This document shows, in pieces, positions 54,882 to 63,802 of a stretch of 64,000 bases of DNA. The notes under the pieces are model-generated. The model saw nothing but the letters and a program-made list of their open reading frames with translations. It searched no databases and was not told the DNA's origin. The stretch lies in assembly GCF_002803065.1 (NCBI RefSeq), contig NZ_NNBL01000008.1, forward strand, positions 186,001-250,000, given 5' to 3'. Each line of letters opens with the position of its first letter. Positions within the stretch are counted from its first letter, which is position 1. A program made the position numbers and the translations under genes. Origin of the DNA: Streptomyces sp. CB01635 (GTDB taxonomy: Bacteria > Actinomycetota > Actinomycetes > Streptomycetales > Streptomycetaceae).

Positions 54882-54926
54882 GGCTTGTTCGTCTGCGGCC
54901 CGCGCGCCCGGGAAGGCGCGAGCGAG

Positions 54927-55655
54927 TCAGGAGAGCCAGTCGGTGTAACGGGTGGGGGCGAGGTGGGCGTCCTTGTCGGTCAGGACATCGCCGCTGACGA
55001 CGGCGAACATGCCCGCAGTCGGGTCGGTGACGACGGTGCGGCTGTCGTCCTTGCGGGACAGGGTGATCCGGCCCAGTTCGTCCAGGGGGAAGATCTCGGG
55101 ACCGGCGATGTTGCGGATGCCGTTCAGCGGGGTGCCCGCGGCCACCTCCGCCACCGCGCCGGCAACGTCCTTTGCGGCGATCGGCTGGATCGGCGTGGCG
55201 GGCAGCCGGATGGTGTCGCCGTCAGCGGTCCAGGACATGACGGCGTCCATGAACTCCATGAACTGCGTCGCCCGGACGATCGAGAAGGGGACCGGCCCGT
55301 TCGCGAGGATGTGCTCCTGGAGCGTCTTGGCCCGGTAGTAGTCAAGCTCCGGGACCTGGTCGGTGCCGACGATCGAGAGGATGACGAAGTGGCCGACGCC
55401 GCCCTTGTGGGCCGCGGCCAGAAGGTTGTCCATGGAGGTCTGGAAGAAGGCCGGGGAGGCTTCGTCGAACGTCGGGGAGTTCGTGAGGTTGATGACGACA
55501 TCGGCTCCGGCCACCGCCTCGTCCAGTCCCTGGCCGGTGAGGACGTCGACTCCGGTGGACTTCGAGTGCGGTACCGCCTGGTGTCCGGCGGCGTTCAGAT
55601 CCTTGACGACCTGCGAACCGATCAGTCCGGTGCCACCGATGACTGCGAACTTCAT
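54927..55655 (-). CDS. NmrA/atypical SDR NAD(P)-binding protein
   Basis: 242 residues from ATG 55655 (AAAGGG upstream). MKFAVIGGTGLIGSQVVKDL is the Rossmann motif, NLTNSPTFDEASPAFF the loop; no YxxxK pair of classical type was found (the region reads YYRAKTLQEH, which does give Y-x-x-x-K one residue early). Likely a redox sensor or NAD(P)H-dependent reductase like the LSDR group. The gene upstream is only a MOSC remnant. Confidence 0.85.
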   Translation of the reverse strand: MKFAVIGGTGLIGSQVVKDLNAAGHQAVPHSKSTGVDVLTGQGLDEAVAGADVVINLTNSPTFDEASPAFFQTSMDNLLAAAHKGGVGHFVILSIVGTDQVPELDYYRAKTLQEHILANGPVPFSIVRATQFMEFMDAVMSWTADGDTIRLPATPIQPIAAKDVAGAVAEVAAGTPLNGIRNIAGPEIFPLDELGRITLSRKDDSRTVVTDPTAGMFAVVSGDVLTDKDAHLAPTRYTDWLS

Positions 55656-56618
55656 GACAACCCTTTCGTTGGGGGCATGTGCGCAATATGGCACAAGAAC
55701 AGCCATTTGGTCCCGGCATCGAACATGGGCTGCATCGGCTGAGGGTGTGCAGTGTCGGCAGCCGTCGACGAAGGTGAGCTGAAGGTGAGCTCCACCGGAG
55801 GCGCCAGGACCTCCGCTACGCTCCCGTGAAACCTCGCCCCTGCGCCCATCGGCACCCCAGAGCCGCGGTCCGTGACGGCCCACGCTCCGCGCGGTGCGGT
55901 GCGCGGGCGAACCGTCCGAACCCGCAGGTCCAGCGGTCCACCAGCAGGTTCAGCCGGATGTCGTGGCAGACGAGGTTGCGGCGGCATTCGGCTGCGGTGA
56001 GGGTGATGCCGTATTCGCGAGCCAGGGCGTCGAGGGCCTCGGTCCCGATGAGGGTGACGTCACAGACTCCGGACGCCCGGCCGGTCCCCCGGCGTCGGGG
56101 CCCCTTCCTACCAGTGGTTGCGGTCCCCTGCCAGGCCGCGGCCGGTCACCGCTTGGGCCTGTGCGACGCGGAAGGCGGGCTCGCCGGTGTACGCGGCGAG
56201 GTGCAGGGAGGCGACCCGACCCGGTCCGGAGAGCGGCGAAGGCTGCGTCATGGGCGGTTCACCTCTTCAGGACGTGGTCCATGAGGGAGAGAAGGGTGCG
56301 GAACTGGTTCACGTCGATCTGGTCGAGGTGCAGTTCCCCGCCGATCAGGTCCTCCAGCAGCGGATGAACTCCATGAAGCGGCGAGTCGATCAGTCGGTTC
56401 TCGATCAGGTTGAGGTCCGGTCAGCACCTGGAACGGCAACCCGGGGCCATGCCGGTGCTGCAGCGGTACTGGCGGACGGGCATGACCGAGGGCAGCGTCA
56501 AAGAGTAGCGGGAACGGAGTATGCGCCGCATGGTGTGAAGATGAGAGCAACTACCGTCAGATGCACGGCGGTTGATATGGCAGGCTGGGGGATCATCGAG
56601 GCCGGGGAGGGGCTCAGC
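55656..56618. other. 963-base stretch with one gene remnant
   Basis: Holds the MOSC remnant (55903-56075) and the promoter of the SAM-methyltransferase. The remainder shows only non-family open frames. Confidence 0.4.
55903..56075 (-). pseudogene. MOSC-domain protein remnant
   Basis: Minus-strand VCDVTLIGTEALDALAREYG then ITLTAAECRRNLVCHDIRLN-LLV is the middle of a MOSC domain (the RRNIV-x-GIDLN-LVG block). Both ends are missing, so it is a fragment. A distinct, full-length MOSC fusion lies at 41527-43287. Confidence 0.6.
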
Positions 56619-57422
56619 GTGAGACAGGACGGCTTCCACGCCGGAAAGATCGACACCAGCAAGCCGCATCCCGCCCGGATCTACGACTACTTGCTCGGCG
56701 GCAAGGACCACTACGAGGTGGACCAGCGGGCCGGTGACGAACTCGCCGCGGCCGCGCCCGAGGTACGCATCGGCCTGCGGGCCAACCGCGCCTTCCTGGG
56801 GCGCGCCGTCCGGCACGTCGTGGACAGCGGCGTCCGCCAGATCCTCGACATCGGCACGGGCCTGCCCACGGCGCCGAACGTGCACGAGACCGCGCAGGCC
56901 GTCGCGCCCGACGTGCGGGTCGCGTACGTCGACAACGATCCGATCGTGAGCGCGCACGCGGGCGCCCTGCTCAGTGGCTCCAGCGCCACCGGCGTCGCCC
57001 TGGCCGACCTGCGCGACCCGCGCTCCGTCGTCGACCACCCGGGCGTCCGTCAGGTCATCGACTTCGACGAGCCGGTCGCCCTGCTTCTCGTCGCCGTCCT
57101 GCACTTCCTCACCGACGCGGACGAGCCCGAGCGGATCGTCGCCACCTTGCGCGACGCCCTGGCACCCGGCAGCTTCCTCGTCCTCTCCCACGCCACGGGC
57201 GACTTCGCCGACCGCAGTGCGGCTCAGGCCGTCTACAGCAAGGCCACGGCCACCTTGAACCTGCGGTCCCGCGCCGAGGTCGAGCGCTTCTTCACCGGCT
57301 TCGAACCGGTCGAACCCGGCCTGGCCCAGGCCCCGTTCTGGCGCCCGGACATCCCGCCGCCCGCCGGGTCCGAGGGGATCGGGTTCTACGGGGGCGTGGG
57401 CCGCAAGACCGGCTCCCGGTGA
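56619..57422 (+). CDS. SAM-dependent methyltransferase (DUF574 / SCO-type)
   Basis: 267 residues from GTG 56619 (GGGGAGGGG upstream); an ATG at 56577 is an alternative. The family opening is clear (KIDTSKPHPARIYDYLLGGK), with the SAM loop ILDIGTGLPTAPNVHE. DUF574 proteins are abundant Streptomyces class I methyltransferases of mostly unknown substrate. The gene stands alone. Confidence 0.88.
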   Translation: MRQDGFHAGKIDTSKPHPARIYDYLLGGKDHYEVDQRAGDELAAAAPEVRIGLRANRAFLGRAVRHVVDSGVRQILDIGTGLPTAPNVHETAQAVAPDVRVAYVDNDPIVSAHAGALLSGSSATGVALADLRDPRSVVDHPGVRQVIDFDEPVALLLVAVLHFLTDADEPERIVATLRDALAPGSFLVLSHATGDFADRSAAQAVYSKATATLNLRSRAEVERFFTGFEPVEPGLAQAPFWRPDIPPPAGSEGIGFYGGVGRKTGSR

Positions 57423-57670
57423 GGGGTCACCTCAGGTCTCCCGCTTCCAGGTTCGCGTACACACCACCGCGGCCAGGTTCCGCTTTCGGAGGGTGTAGAG
57501 GCTGGCGGCAAGCGCTCGGGGACAGTGCTGGGCGACGGCGTTACTGGCCCGGTCAGACCGTGATGCGAATGAGGAAGCCGTGGTGCGGCGCTCGGCGTGG
57601 GATTGCCCCTACGAGCTGAGCTTCGACAAGCACGTCGGCGACCCCTCTTCGGCAACCGGCCGTCGGCTGC

Positions 57671-58099
57671 TCACGCCGAGTTCTCCCCGGGGACGGGCAG
57701 CGGCTGCCGCCAAGGCGTGGATGTGTCGATCTCTGATGCCTTTCCGCAGATTGACTGTGCCGTGTTCGTGGCTTCCGCGGGGGTGGGAACAGAGACGCCG
57801 AGGAGGCTGAAGGGAGCAGGGGAAGAGGTCCGCAGTTCGACACACACGACCGGCCTGCCGGACCGTATGGCCACGAAATCCATCCCGGCTTGGTGACTGC
57901 GCGTGCCGATGCACCACGTCCCTGGGATCCATACGCCTCTACGTGGGACCCCGCGCAGAGCCCGCCACCAGTCGGGTTCGACGGTCACCCGGATCACCGC
58001 GGTCAGCGGCGCGCGCACATTGCCGTGGCGGGCGGCTGCCCTTTCCCGCCACGACAGATGCACAACCAAGTCATCGCCCTCAACGAAAATCCGCGCCAT
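57671..58099 (-). CDS. Conserved hypothetical protein (PH-like)
   Basis: 142 residues from ATG 58099 (AAGGAGAA upstream). A beta-rich protein with segments IFVEGDDLVVHLSWRERAAA, VTVEPDWWRALRGVPRRGVW and SGRPVVCVELRTSSPAP, resembling a small family common in Streptomyces. The C-terminal 30 residues are less typical. Function unknown. Confidence 0.7.
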   Translation of the reverse strand: MARIFVEGDDLVVHLSWRERAAARHGNVRAPLTAVIRVTVEPDWWRALRGVPRRGVWIPGTWCIGTRSHQAGMDFVAIRSGRPVVCVELRTSSPAPFSLLGVSVPTPAEATNTAQSICGKASEIDTSTPWRQPLPVPGENSA

Positions 58100-58416
58100 C
58101 GTTTGGATTCTCCTTCCCATTCTGGATTACGGAGGCCGCTTCCCGTCCTGGGGCTCCGGAGGCCGCTGGATACCGCGCGGGCATGGCCTCTCGTAGCTCG
58201 GGAGGCTGAAGCCGGACGCGGCTGGGCCGGCCCGGCCGAGGAGACAGATCACCCACCGCAATCACCGGCAGACAGCCGCCGGCAGGGACTGGGCAAAAAT
58301 TGGTTGATCTCGGGGACTGCCTCCTCACCGGAATCGAGGAGCGCCACGTACGCCGTCCGGGCGGCTCTCTGTCTCGTCATCCTTCACGTGCACCCCGAGT
58401 ACCCGGCCTTCTCACC
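58100..58416. other. Intergenic, 317 bases
   Basis: Two near-copies of CGGAGGCCGCT (58129-58139 and 58155-58165) lie here. No gene was recognised. Confidence 0.35.
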
Positions 58417-58835
58417 GCCAACCACTACACAGGCAACGCCAAACCCCCCTGCAGAACCCGGCTGGTTTCCATGGCAGCCGAACTCGGTATCCCCCTCGTG
58501 GCCATCGACCCCACCTACACCTCGAAATGGGGCGCCCTGCACTGGCAAACGTCCCTGACCAGCAGCAAGCGCAAACCCGTCCGCCACGACGCAGCCGCCA
58601 TGGCGATCGGAAGGCGCGCCCGGGGCACCCGATCCGGCGACGGACGACACCGCCCCGTACCCACCACAGCGATGGGTACGGGCATCGGACCGTCCAGCCG
58701 GGGGGGGTCCTCACGCCCCGGGACGTGAGGACCCCCCGCAGCCCCGGACCACGGACACGATCCGTGCCGCCCGGACGCGGAGCGAACGCGGGCGGCCAGA
58801 ACGACCAACACCGTTCGGGGTGTTCGGCTGAGCAC
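58417..58835 (+). mobile_element. OrfB/TnpB-like transposase C-terminal remnant
   Basis: HYTGNAKPPCRTRLVSMAAE, then LGIPLVAIDPTYTSKWGALH and RHDAAAMAIGRRARG match the C-terminal part of Streptomyces OrfB-type transposases; the ending continues in another frame (RGHPIRRRTTPPRTHHSDGY) after a frameshift. 5' two-thirds missing. Different subfamily from the TnpB at 43610. Confidence 0.6.
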
Positions 58836-58900
58836 GAGACCTGGCAACAGGACTCACGCCCGCGCAGTGAGGGGCGCCGCCGCCCCTACCGGTCGACGCA

Positions 58901-60715
58901 TCAGATCGAGGCGGTGGCCTTGGCCTGGAGGGCGTCGGTGATGTTCTCCTCACGCCAGCGGCGCAGGAGGTCATGGAAAGCGACGGCGCCGTGCGGGTAG
59001 GCGGTGGGACCGTTGGGGCGCCCGCGGCCCTCGCGGTTGTAGTAGCCGGGGGTGCACTCGGCGTGGAACCACTCGTGGTCGGGGGCGCCCTTGGCGCAGA
59101 CGTCGATCCAGGCGGCCTCGCCCTCGGGGGTGGGTTCCACGACGGCGCTCTTCTCCTCCGCGGCGGTGACCAGGGCGGCGGCGTGCACGGCCTGTTCGTC
59201 CAGGATGTGTGTGAAGTTCACGCTGCTGGCGTTCTGCAGCGAGCCCATCTGGATCAGGTTCGGGAACCCGGCGCTGGTGAAGCCGTGCAGAGTACGTGGG
59301 CCCTGCTGAGCCCGCGCGTGCAGAAGCCGAACCCCGCCCCGGCCTGTCACGGGCAGGTTCCCTGAGGTGATGCCGGAAACGCCCACGGAGAACCCCGTGG
59401 CGAACACCAGGCAGTCGACCTCGTACTCCACCCCGCCGACGACAACGCCGCGCTCCGTCATGCGCTCGATGCCATGGGTGTCGGCGGTGTCCACGAGAGT
59501 GACGTTGTCCCGGTTGAACGCGCGCAGGTACTTGTCGGAGAACGTGGGGCGCTTGCACGCGTACCGGTACCAGGGCTTGAGTGCCGCGGCCGTGGCGGGG
59601 TCGGTGACCTCAGCGGCCACCCGCTCGCGGACCTGGTTCATCGTGGCGTGGTCGGCGGCCTCGTAGGCGGCTTCGAAGTCCGGCTCGCCGTCGCGGCGGA
59701 AGCTGGGCAGGAGCTTCTCCAGCAGGCCGGCCGACTCCGTCCAGCGGTCGGCGACCAGGTCCTGCCCGGCACTCTCCCCGGAGACGATCCGCAGGAAGTT
59801 CTCCCGGCGTTCGGCCGCCCATCCCGCGCGGTCCGCGCCGACGTCCTGAGGTGTCATGCGCCGCTGACCGCGCACGTCCACGGCGGAGGGGGTGCGCTGG
59901 AAGACGTACAGATGCCCGGCGTCCTCGGCCAGCATCGGGATGACCTGCACGCCGGTGGCTCCGGTGCCGACGACAGCGACCCTCTTGCCGGCGAGGCCCG
60001 TCATGCCTCCCTTGGGACTGCCGCCGGTGTATTCGTAGTCCCAGCGGGAGGTGTGGAAGGTGTGGCCTCGATAGTCCTCGATGCCGGGGATGCCGGGCAG
60101 CTTGGGTTCCGTGAGCGTGCCCGTTGCCGTGATGACGTAGGTGGCGCGGAACTTGTCGCCGCGATCGGTGGCGACCACCCATTGCTGGGCGCTGTCGTCC
60201 CAGGCCAGGGAGGTGACGGCGGTGGAGAAGAGGGCGTCCTCGTACAGGCCGAACCGCTCGGCGATGCGCATCGCGTGCCGGCGGATCTCCTCTCCCGGCG
60301 CGTACTTCCACTCGGGCACGTATCCGGTCTCGTCGAGCATCGGCAGGTAGACGTGCGACTCGACGTCGCAGTGGATGCCCGGGTAGCGGTTCCAGTACCA
60401 AGTGCCTCCGAAGTCACCGCCCTTGTCGATGACGCGCACGCGAGCCACGCCCTGGCCGCGCAGGCGTGCGCCCGCCAGGATCCCGCCGAAACCGCCACCG
60501 ACTATCGCGACGTCCACCACGTCGTGCAGCGGCTCGCGCTCCGCCACTTCGTCGACGTACGGATCGGCGGCGAAGTAGCCGAACTCCGCAGCTGTGGACC
60601 GGTATTGGCCCGGGCCTTCGGGGCGCACGCGGCGCTCCCGCTCAACGCGATAGCGCTCGCGCAGGTCAGCGGTCTCCTGCGGGGTGGGTGGGGTGTCGCA
60701 CTGAGGCAGGGGCAT
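58901..60715 (-). CDS. Flavin-dependent Baeyer-Villiger monooxygenase
   Basis: 604 residues from ATG 60715 (GAGAGGAATCC upstream). FAD motif GGGFGG (73-78), GTWYWNRYPG, the BVMO-type fingerprint YRGHTFHTSRWD (215-226), and the NADPH motif GTGATG (250-255). The long N-terminal extension (1-65) is usual in cyclopentadecanone- or phenylacetone-type BVMOs. It inserts oxygen next to a ketone to give an ester or lactone. The frame continues antisense beyond the start, which is a shadow. Divergent from an SDR gene across a 26-base operator. Confidence 0.9.
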   Translation of the reverse strand: MPLPQCDTPPTPQETADLRERYRVERERRVRPEGPGQYRSTAAEFGYFAADPYVDEVAEREPLHDVVDVAIVGGGFGGILAGARLRGQGVARVRVIDKGGDFGGTWYWNRYPGIHCDVESHVYLPMLDETGYVPEWKYAPGEEIRRHAMRIAERFGLYEDALFSTAVTSLAWDDSAQQWVVATDRGDKFRATYVITATGTLTEPKLPGIPGIEDYRGHTFHTSRWDYEYTGGSPKGGMTGLAGKRVAVVGTGATGVQVIPMLAEDAGHLYVFQRTPSAVDVRGQRRMTPQDVGADRAGWAAERRENFLRIVSGESAGQDLVADRWTESAGLLEKLLPSFRRDGEPDFEAAYEAADHATMNQVRERVAAEVTDPATAAALKPWYRYACKRPTFSDKYLRAFNRDNVTLVDTADTHGIERMTERGVVVGGVEYEVDCLVFATGFSVGVSGITSGNLPVTGRGGVRLLHARAQQGPRTLHGFTSAGFPNLIQMGSLQNASSVNFTHILDEQAVHAAALVTAAEEKSAVVEPTPEGEAAWIDVCAKGAPDHEWFHAECTPGYYNREGRGRPNGPTAYPHGAVAFHDLLRRWREENITDALQAKATASI

Positions 60716-60815
60716 GTGGCGGATTCCTCTCGTGGGGGGAGGTGCGCAAGTAGCCGCGCGGGATGGGGCGGTGCCCTCGTGGGGCGTCCCGCGAGGGCAC
60801 CGGTACCGTAACCCA

Positions 60816-60841
60816 GCAACCGGACAGCACTGTCCGGTTGC
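60816..60841. promoter_or_regulatory. 26-base palindromic operator between BVMO and SDR genes
   Basis: GCAACCGGACAG (60816-60827), CA, and its exact inverse (60830-60841). Placed in the 183-base divergent promoter region, 57 bases before the SDR start and 101 bases from the BVMO start. TetR regulators bind such sites; one is encoded at 63146. Confidence 0.75.
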
Positions 60842-60898
60842 GGTGCGGGTCCTGTCTCGAACAGCCCCGCCGCAGCCCCACGACACGAAGGGCCCGCG

Positions 60899-61960
60899 AT
60901 GTCGAACCTCACCCCCGCTTCCCCTCTGCGCGACTGGCTGGCGGATCACGCCGCCGGGCAGGTCCTGCGAGGTCTGCTGGCCTCCCAGGGGCAGAGCGAG
61001 CAGGCCCTGGCCCCCGCCCTCGGCCTGCCGCTGGAGCAGCTTGTGAAGGTGTCCGGCGGGAAGTTCCCGCCGGAGCTCGTGGGCGCGCTGATCACCGCCG
61101 CTGAGACCGGCCGGGTCCCGGCGGGTCTGCCCACCGCTCCTCAGGCCGGCACCGCAGTGGCCGCTGAACCCGACCTGGGCGTCGAGATCGCAGCCCCCGA
61201 GCCGTGGACCGAGCAGATCACGCACGGTCGCTTCAGCGGCCAGACCGTCGTCGTCACCGGTGCCGCCTCCGGCATAGGCAAGGCCGTCGCGTCGCGCATC
61301 GTGCGCGAGGGCGGCCGCGTGATCGCCGTCGACGTCTCCGCCGACGGCCTCACGGCCCTGACCGCCGACCTGGGCGAGGCGGTCGCGCCGGTCACCGCCG
61401 ACATCACCTCGCCCACGTCCGCCGACGCCGTCCTGGCAGCCGTCGGCGGTCGCGTGGACGCGTTGGCGAACGTCGCGGGCGTGATGGACGACGACGCCGC
61501 CGTGCACGAGGTCGACGACACGATCTGGGATCGCGTCATGCGCATCAACGTCGAGGGACCCATGCGCCTGATGCGCGCCGTCGTGCCCGGCATGCTCGCC
61601 GCCGGCGGCGGCCGGATCGTCAACATCGTGTCCGAGGCCGCCCTGCGCGGCTCGGCGGCTGGTGCCGCCTATACCACCTCCAAGCACGCGCTGGTGGGCC
61701 TGACGAAATCGTCGGCCTACCAGTACGCGGGCACCGGCGTGCAGGTCAACGCTGTCGCACCGGGCGCGGTGGCCACCGGAATCCACGTCCCCGCCGCCGC
61801 CCCGTACGGCTCGTCCCGAACCGCGAAGATGCGCGTCGCGATCCCCGGCCTGGCCGTGGCCGAGGAACTGGCCGCCTCGATCACCTTCCTGCTCAGCAAG
61901 GACGCGGTGAACATCAACGGCGCGATTCTGCCCTCCGACGGCGGCTGGTCGGCCGCCTGA
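60899..61960 (+). CDS. SDR with about 105-residue N-terminal extension
   Basis: 353 residues. A helical N-terminal part (1-75, DWLADHAAGQVLRGLLASQG) plus an Ala/Pro-rich linker precedes a classical SDR with TGAASGIG (120-127), NVAGVMDD in place of NNAG, and YTTSK (YxxxK). Divergent from the BVMO and followed by an SMP-30-type lactonase. An NAD(P)-dependent alcohol-to-ketone step feeding the BVMO is the simplest role (inference). The ribosome site is weak (AAGGG). Confidence 0.88.
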   Translation: MSNLTPASPLRDWLADHAAGQVLRGLLASQGQSEQALAPALGLPLEQLVKVSGGKFPPELVGALITAAETGRVPAGLPTAPQAGTAVAAEPDLGVEIAAPEPWTEQITHGRFSGQTVVVTGAASGIGKAVASRIVREGGRVIAVDVSADGLTALTADLGEAVAPVTADITSPTSADAVLAAVGGRVDALANVAGVMDDDAAVHEVDDTIWDRVMRINVEGPMRLMRAVVPGMLAAGGGRIVNIVSEAALRGSAAGAAYTTSKHALVGLTKSSAYQYAGTGVQVNAVAPGAVATGIHVPAAAPYGSSRTAKMRVAIPGLAVAEELAASITFLLSKDAVNINGAILPSDGGWSAA

Positions 61961-62107
61961 CAGCTTTCCGGCCGGGTCGTCCCCCTCCCGCCGAACTTCC
62001 CGGCCGGAGGGCCCAGTTGCTGAACACCCGCGCCACGGCCGGGAGTACGTCTCCTGCACGTCACGACGTCCGGATCTCCCGGATGACAGGAAGGAGCACA
62101 TCACCGC

Positions 62108-63142
62108 ATGACCACGTACCGCACGCCCCGCGCCCTGACGGGTCTGGCCGCCGTCGGCTTGCTGGCACTGACCGGCTGCGGCACTCAGACCGGCGGCGCC
62201 CCGGCCTCGGAGAACCCCACGCCGTCCGGCGAGGGCAGGAACATCCGTGCCACCCAGCTCGCGCACGTGACCGACGTACACGAAGCCACCGGCATGACTC
62301 TGCTGGAGGGCCCGGTCCTGTACGAGGACGGCCGGCTGTACGTCGTGGACGTCACCGCACCCCCGGGCGAGCCCAAGCTCATCTCCGTCGATGTGGCCAC
62401 CGGTGAGCACAAGGGCGTCTACACCGACAAGAGCGGCGCCTACACCTCCGCGCAGACAAGCCCGCACGACGGCCGCCTGTACCTGACCGACTTCGCCACC
62501 GGTTCGATCGTCAGCCTCGCGCCGGACGGCTCGGATCCGCGCACGTTCTTCTCCGGTGCGGTCGACGGCTCCAAGATGACCCCTGACGACATCGCGTTCG
62601 ACGACGAGGGCAATCTGTACGTGAGCGACGCGCACGGCACGGAGCCGGACGAGACCGACGGCCGCATGGTGCGCATCGACCGCGACGGCACGAAGAGCAC
62701 CGTCCTGGCCGACGGGCTCGCCCAGCCCAACGGAATCATGTTCGACCCCGGTCTGCACGGCTTGTGGATCAGCGAGCTCGCCGAGGACACCATCTCCTAC
62801 CTGTTGCTCGATGCCGGCAAGGCCGCTGTGACCTCCCAGCACGAGGCCATCCATGTCGACGGCGGCCTGGCCCAGACCGACTCCATCGCCGTGGACGCCG
62901 ACGGCAACCTCTACCAAGCGCTGCACGGCCGACCCGCCATCGCCGTCTACAGCAAGTACGGGGCGCGCCTGGCCACCGTCGAGGTCCCTGCCAAGAACGC
63001 CGAGGGTCTCAAGTCGGCGACCAACGTCGCGATCACTCCGGGCGGCACGAAGGCATATATGACCGTCAGCGGCCCCGACGGCGGGTACGTCTTCACGTTC
63101 ACCGCACTGGCCAAAGGCATCCGCCAGTCCAACAGCGGCTGA
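62108..63142 (+). CDS. SMP-30/gluconolactonase-type beta-propeller lipoprotein
   Basis: 344 residues. Lipobox LTGC with lipid-modified C24, then a short linear stretch and a six-bladed propeller of SMP-30/DRP35 type (VDVTAPPGEPKLISVD, PDDIAFDDEGNLYVSDAHG, AQPNGIMFDPGLHGLW, DSIAVDADGNLYQALHG). AGGAAGGAG precedes ATG 62108 by about ten bases. Lactonase activity would open the BVMO product outside the cell. The SDR stop is 147 bases upstream, so co-transcription is possible. Confidence 0.87.
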   Translation: MTTYRTPRALTGLAAVGLLALTGCGTQTGGAPASENPTPSGEGRNIRATQLAHVTDVHEATGMTLLEGPVLYEDGRLYVVDVTAPPGEPKLISVDVATGEHKGVYTDKSGAYTSAQTSPHDGRLYLTDFATGSIVSLAPDGSDPRTFFSGAVDGSKMTPDDIAFDDEGNLYVSDAHGTEPDETDGRMVRIDRDGTKSTVLADGLAQPNGIMFDPGLHGLWISELAEDTISYLLLDAGKAAVTSQHEAIHVDGGLAQTDSIAVDADGNLYQALHGRPAIAVYSKYGARLATVEVPAKNAEGLKSATNVAITPGGTKAYMTVSGPDGGYVFTFTALAKGIRQSNSG

Positions 63143-63145
63143 CGG

Positions 63146-63802
63146 TCACACGTCCACGACCGCCTCGCAAGGGCGCAATGGCCCGACCTCGACGCCGAGC
63201 AGTCCCCAAGCCGCAAGGGCGACGCGCTCTCGTTCCGCCGGGGTGGGGCCGCTGACGGCGCCGGAGACCATCGCGACGGCGAGCATGACGTCGTCGGCCG
63301 ACAGGCGATGCCCGGCGGGCAGGCAGCGAGCCAGGACAGTGCGGACGCGCGCGGCCAGCGCGCGGGCCTGCTCACCGTCCCCGCCCACGCGCAGCAGGTC
63401 GACGAATGCCGTCGAGCGGGTCAGGTGCCAAGTGACCACGCCCAGAACGCCCTTGAGGCTCGCGCCCGGCTCGGCGCCGGCCCGCTCGATCTGCTGGACG
63501 TTCTCGTCCAGGACGGCGGAGGCCAGCGCGAAGCGGTCGGCGAAGTGCCGGTAGAGACTGCCCTGCCCCACCCCCGCGCGGCGCGCGACGGCGGACAGCG
63601 GGGCGTTCAGGCCCTGCTCGGCGAAGACCTCGCGGGCGGCGGCGATGAGAGCGGAACGGTTGCGAGCCGCGACCCGCCGCCCCTGGTTGGCCGGGCGGCC
63701 CTGGCCGACAGCGCCGCTGCGATCGGAGCTCGCGCGGCCGCCCCGCACCACGGCCGAGCCCTGCGCGGCCGGCTGCGGGTCCTGGGGCTCGCTGGGGTTC
63801 AT
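63146..63802 (-). CDS. TetR-family regulator
   Basis: 218 residues from ATG 63802. A 45-residue disordered, basic N-terminal tail is followed by the HTH (SAVARRAGVGQGSLYRHFAD, 70-89) and a TetR C-terminal domain. It converges on the lactonase gene with 3 bases between the stops. The 26-base palindrome at 60816-60841 is the likely target. Ligand probably a substrate ketone, alcohol or lactone (inference). Confidence 0.88.
   Translation of the reverse strand: MNPSEPQDPQPAAQGSAVVRGGRASSDRSGAVGQGRPANQGRRVAARNRSALIAAAREVFAEQGLNAPLSAVARRAGVGQGSLYRHFADRFALASAVLDENVQQIERAGAEPGASLKGVLGVVTWHLTRSTAFVDLLRVGGDGEQARALAARVRTVLARCLPAGHRLSADDVMLAVAMVSGAVSGPTPAERERVALAAWGLLGVEVGPLRPCEAVVDV

Noticed and set aside
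60716..62926. Continuous minus-strand frame extending the BVMO by over 700 codons
   Set aside because: It lies antisense to the SDR and lactonase genes; its sequence is Val/Gly/Arg-rich with no domain, a usual GC-rich shadow.
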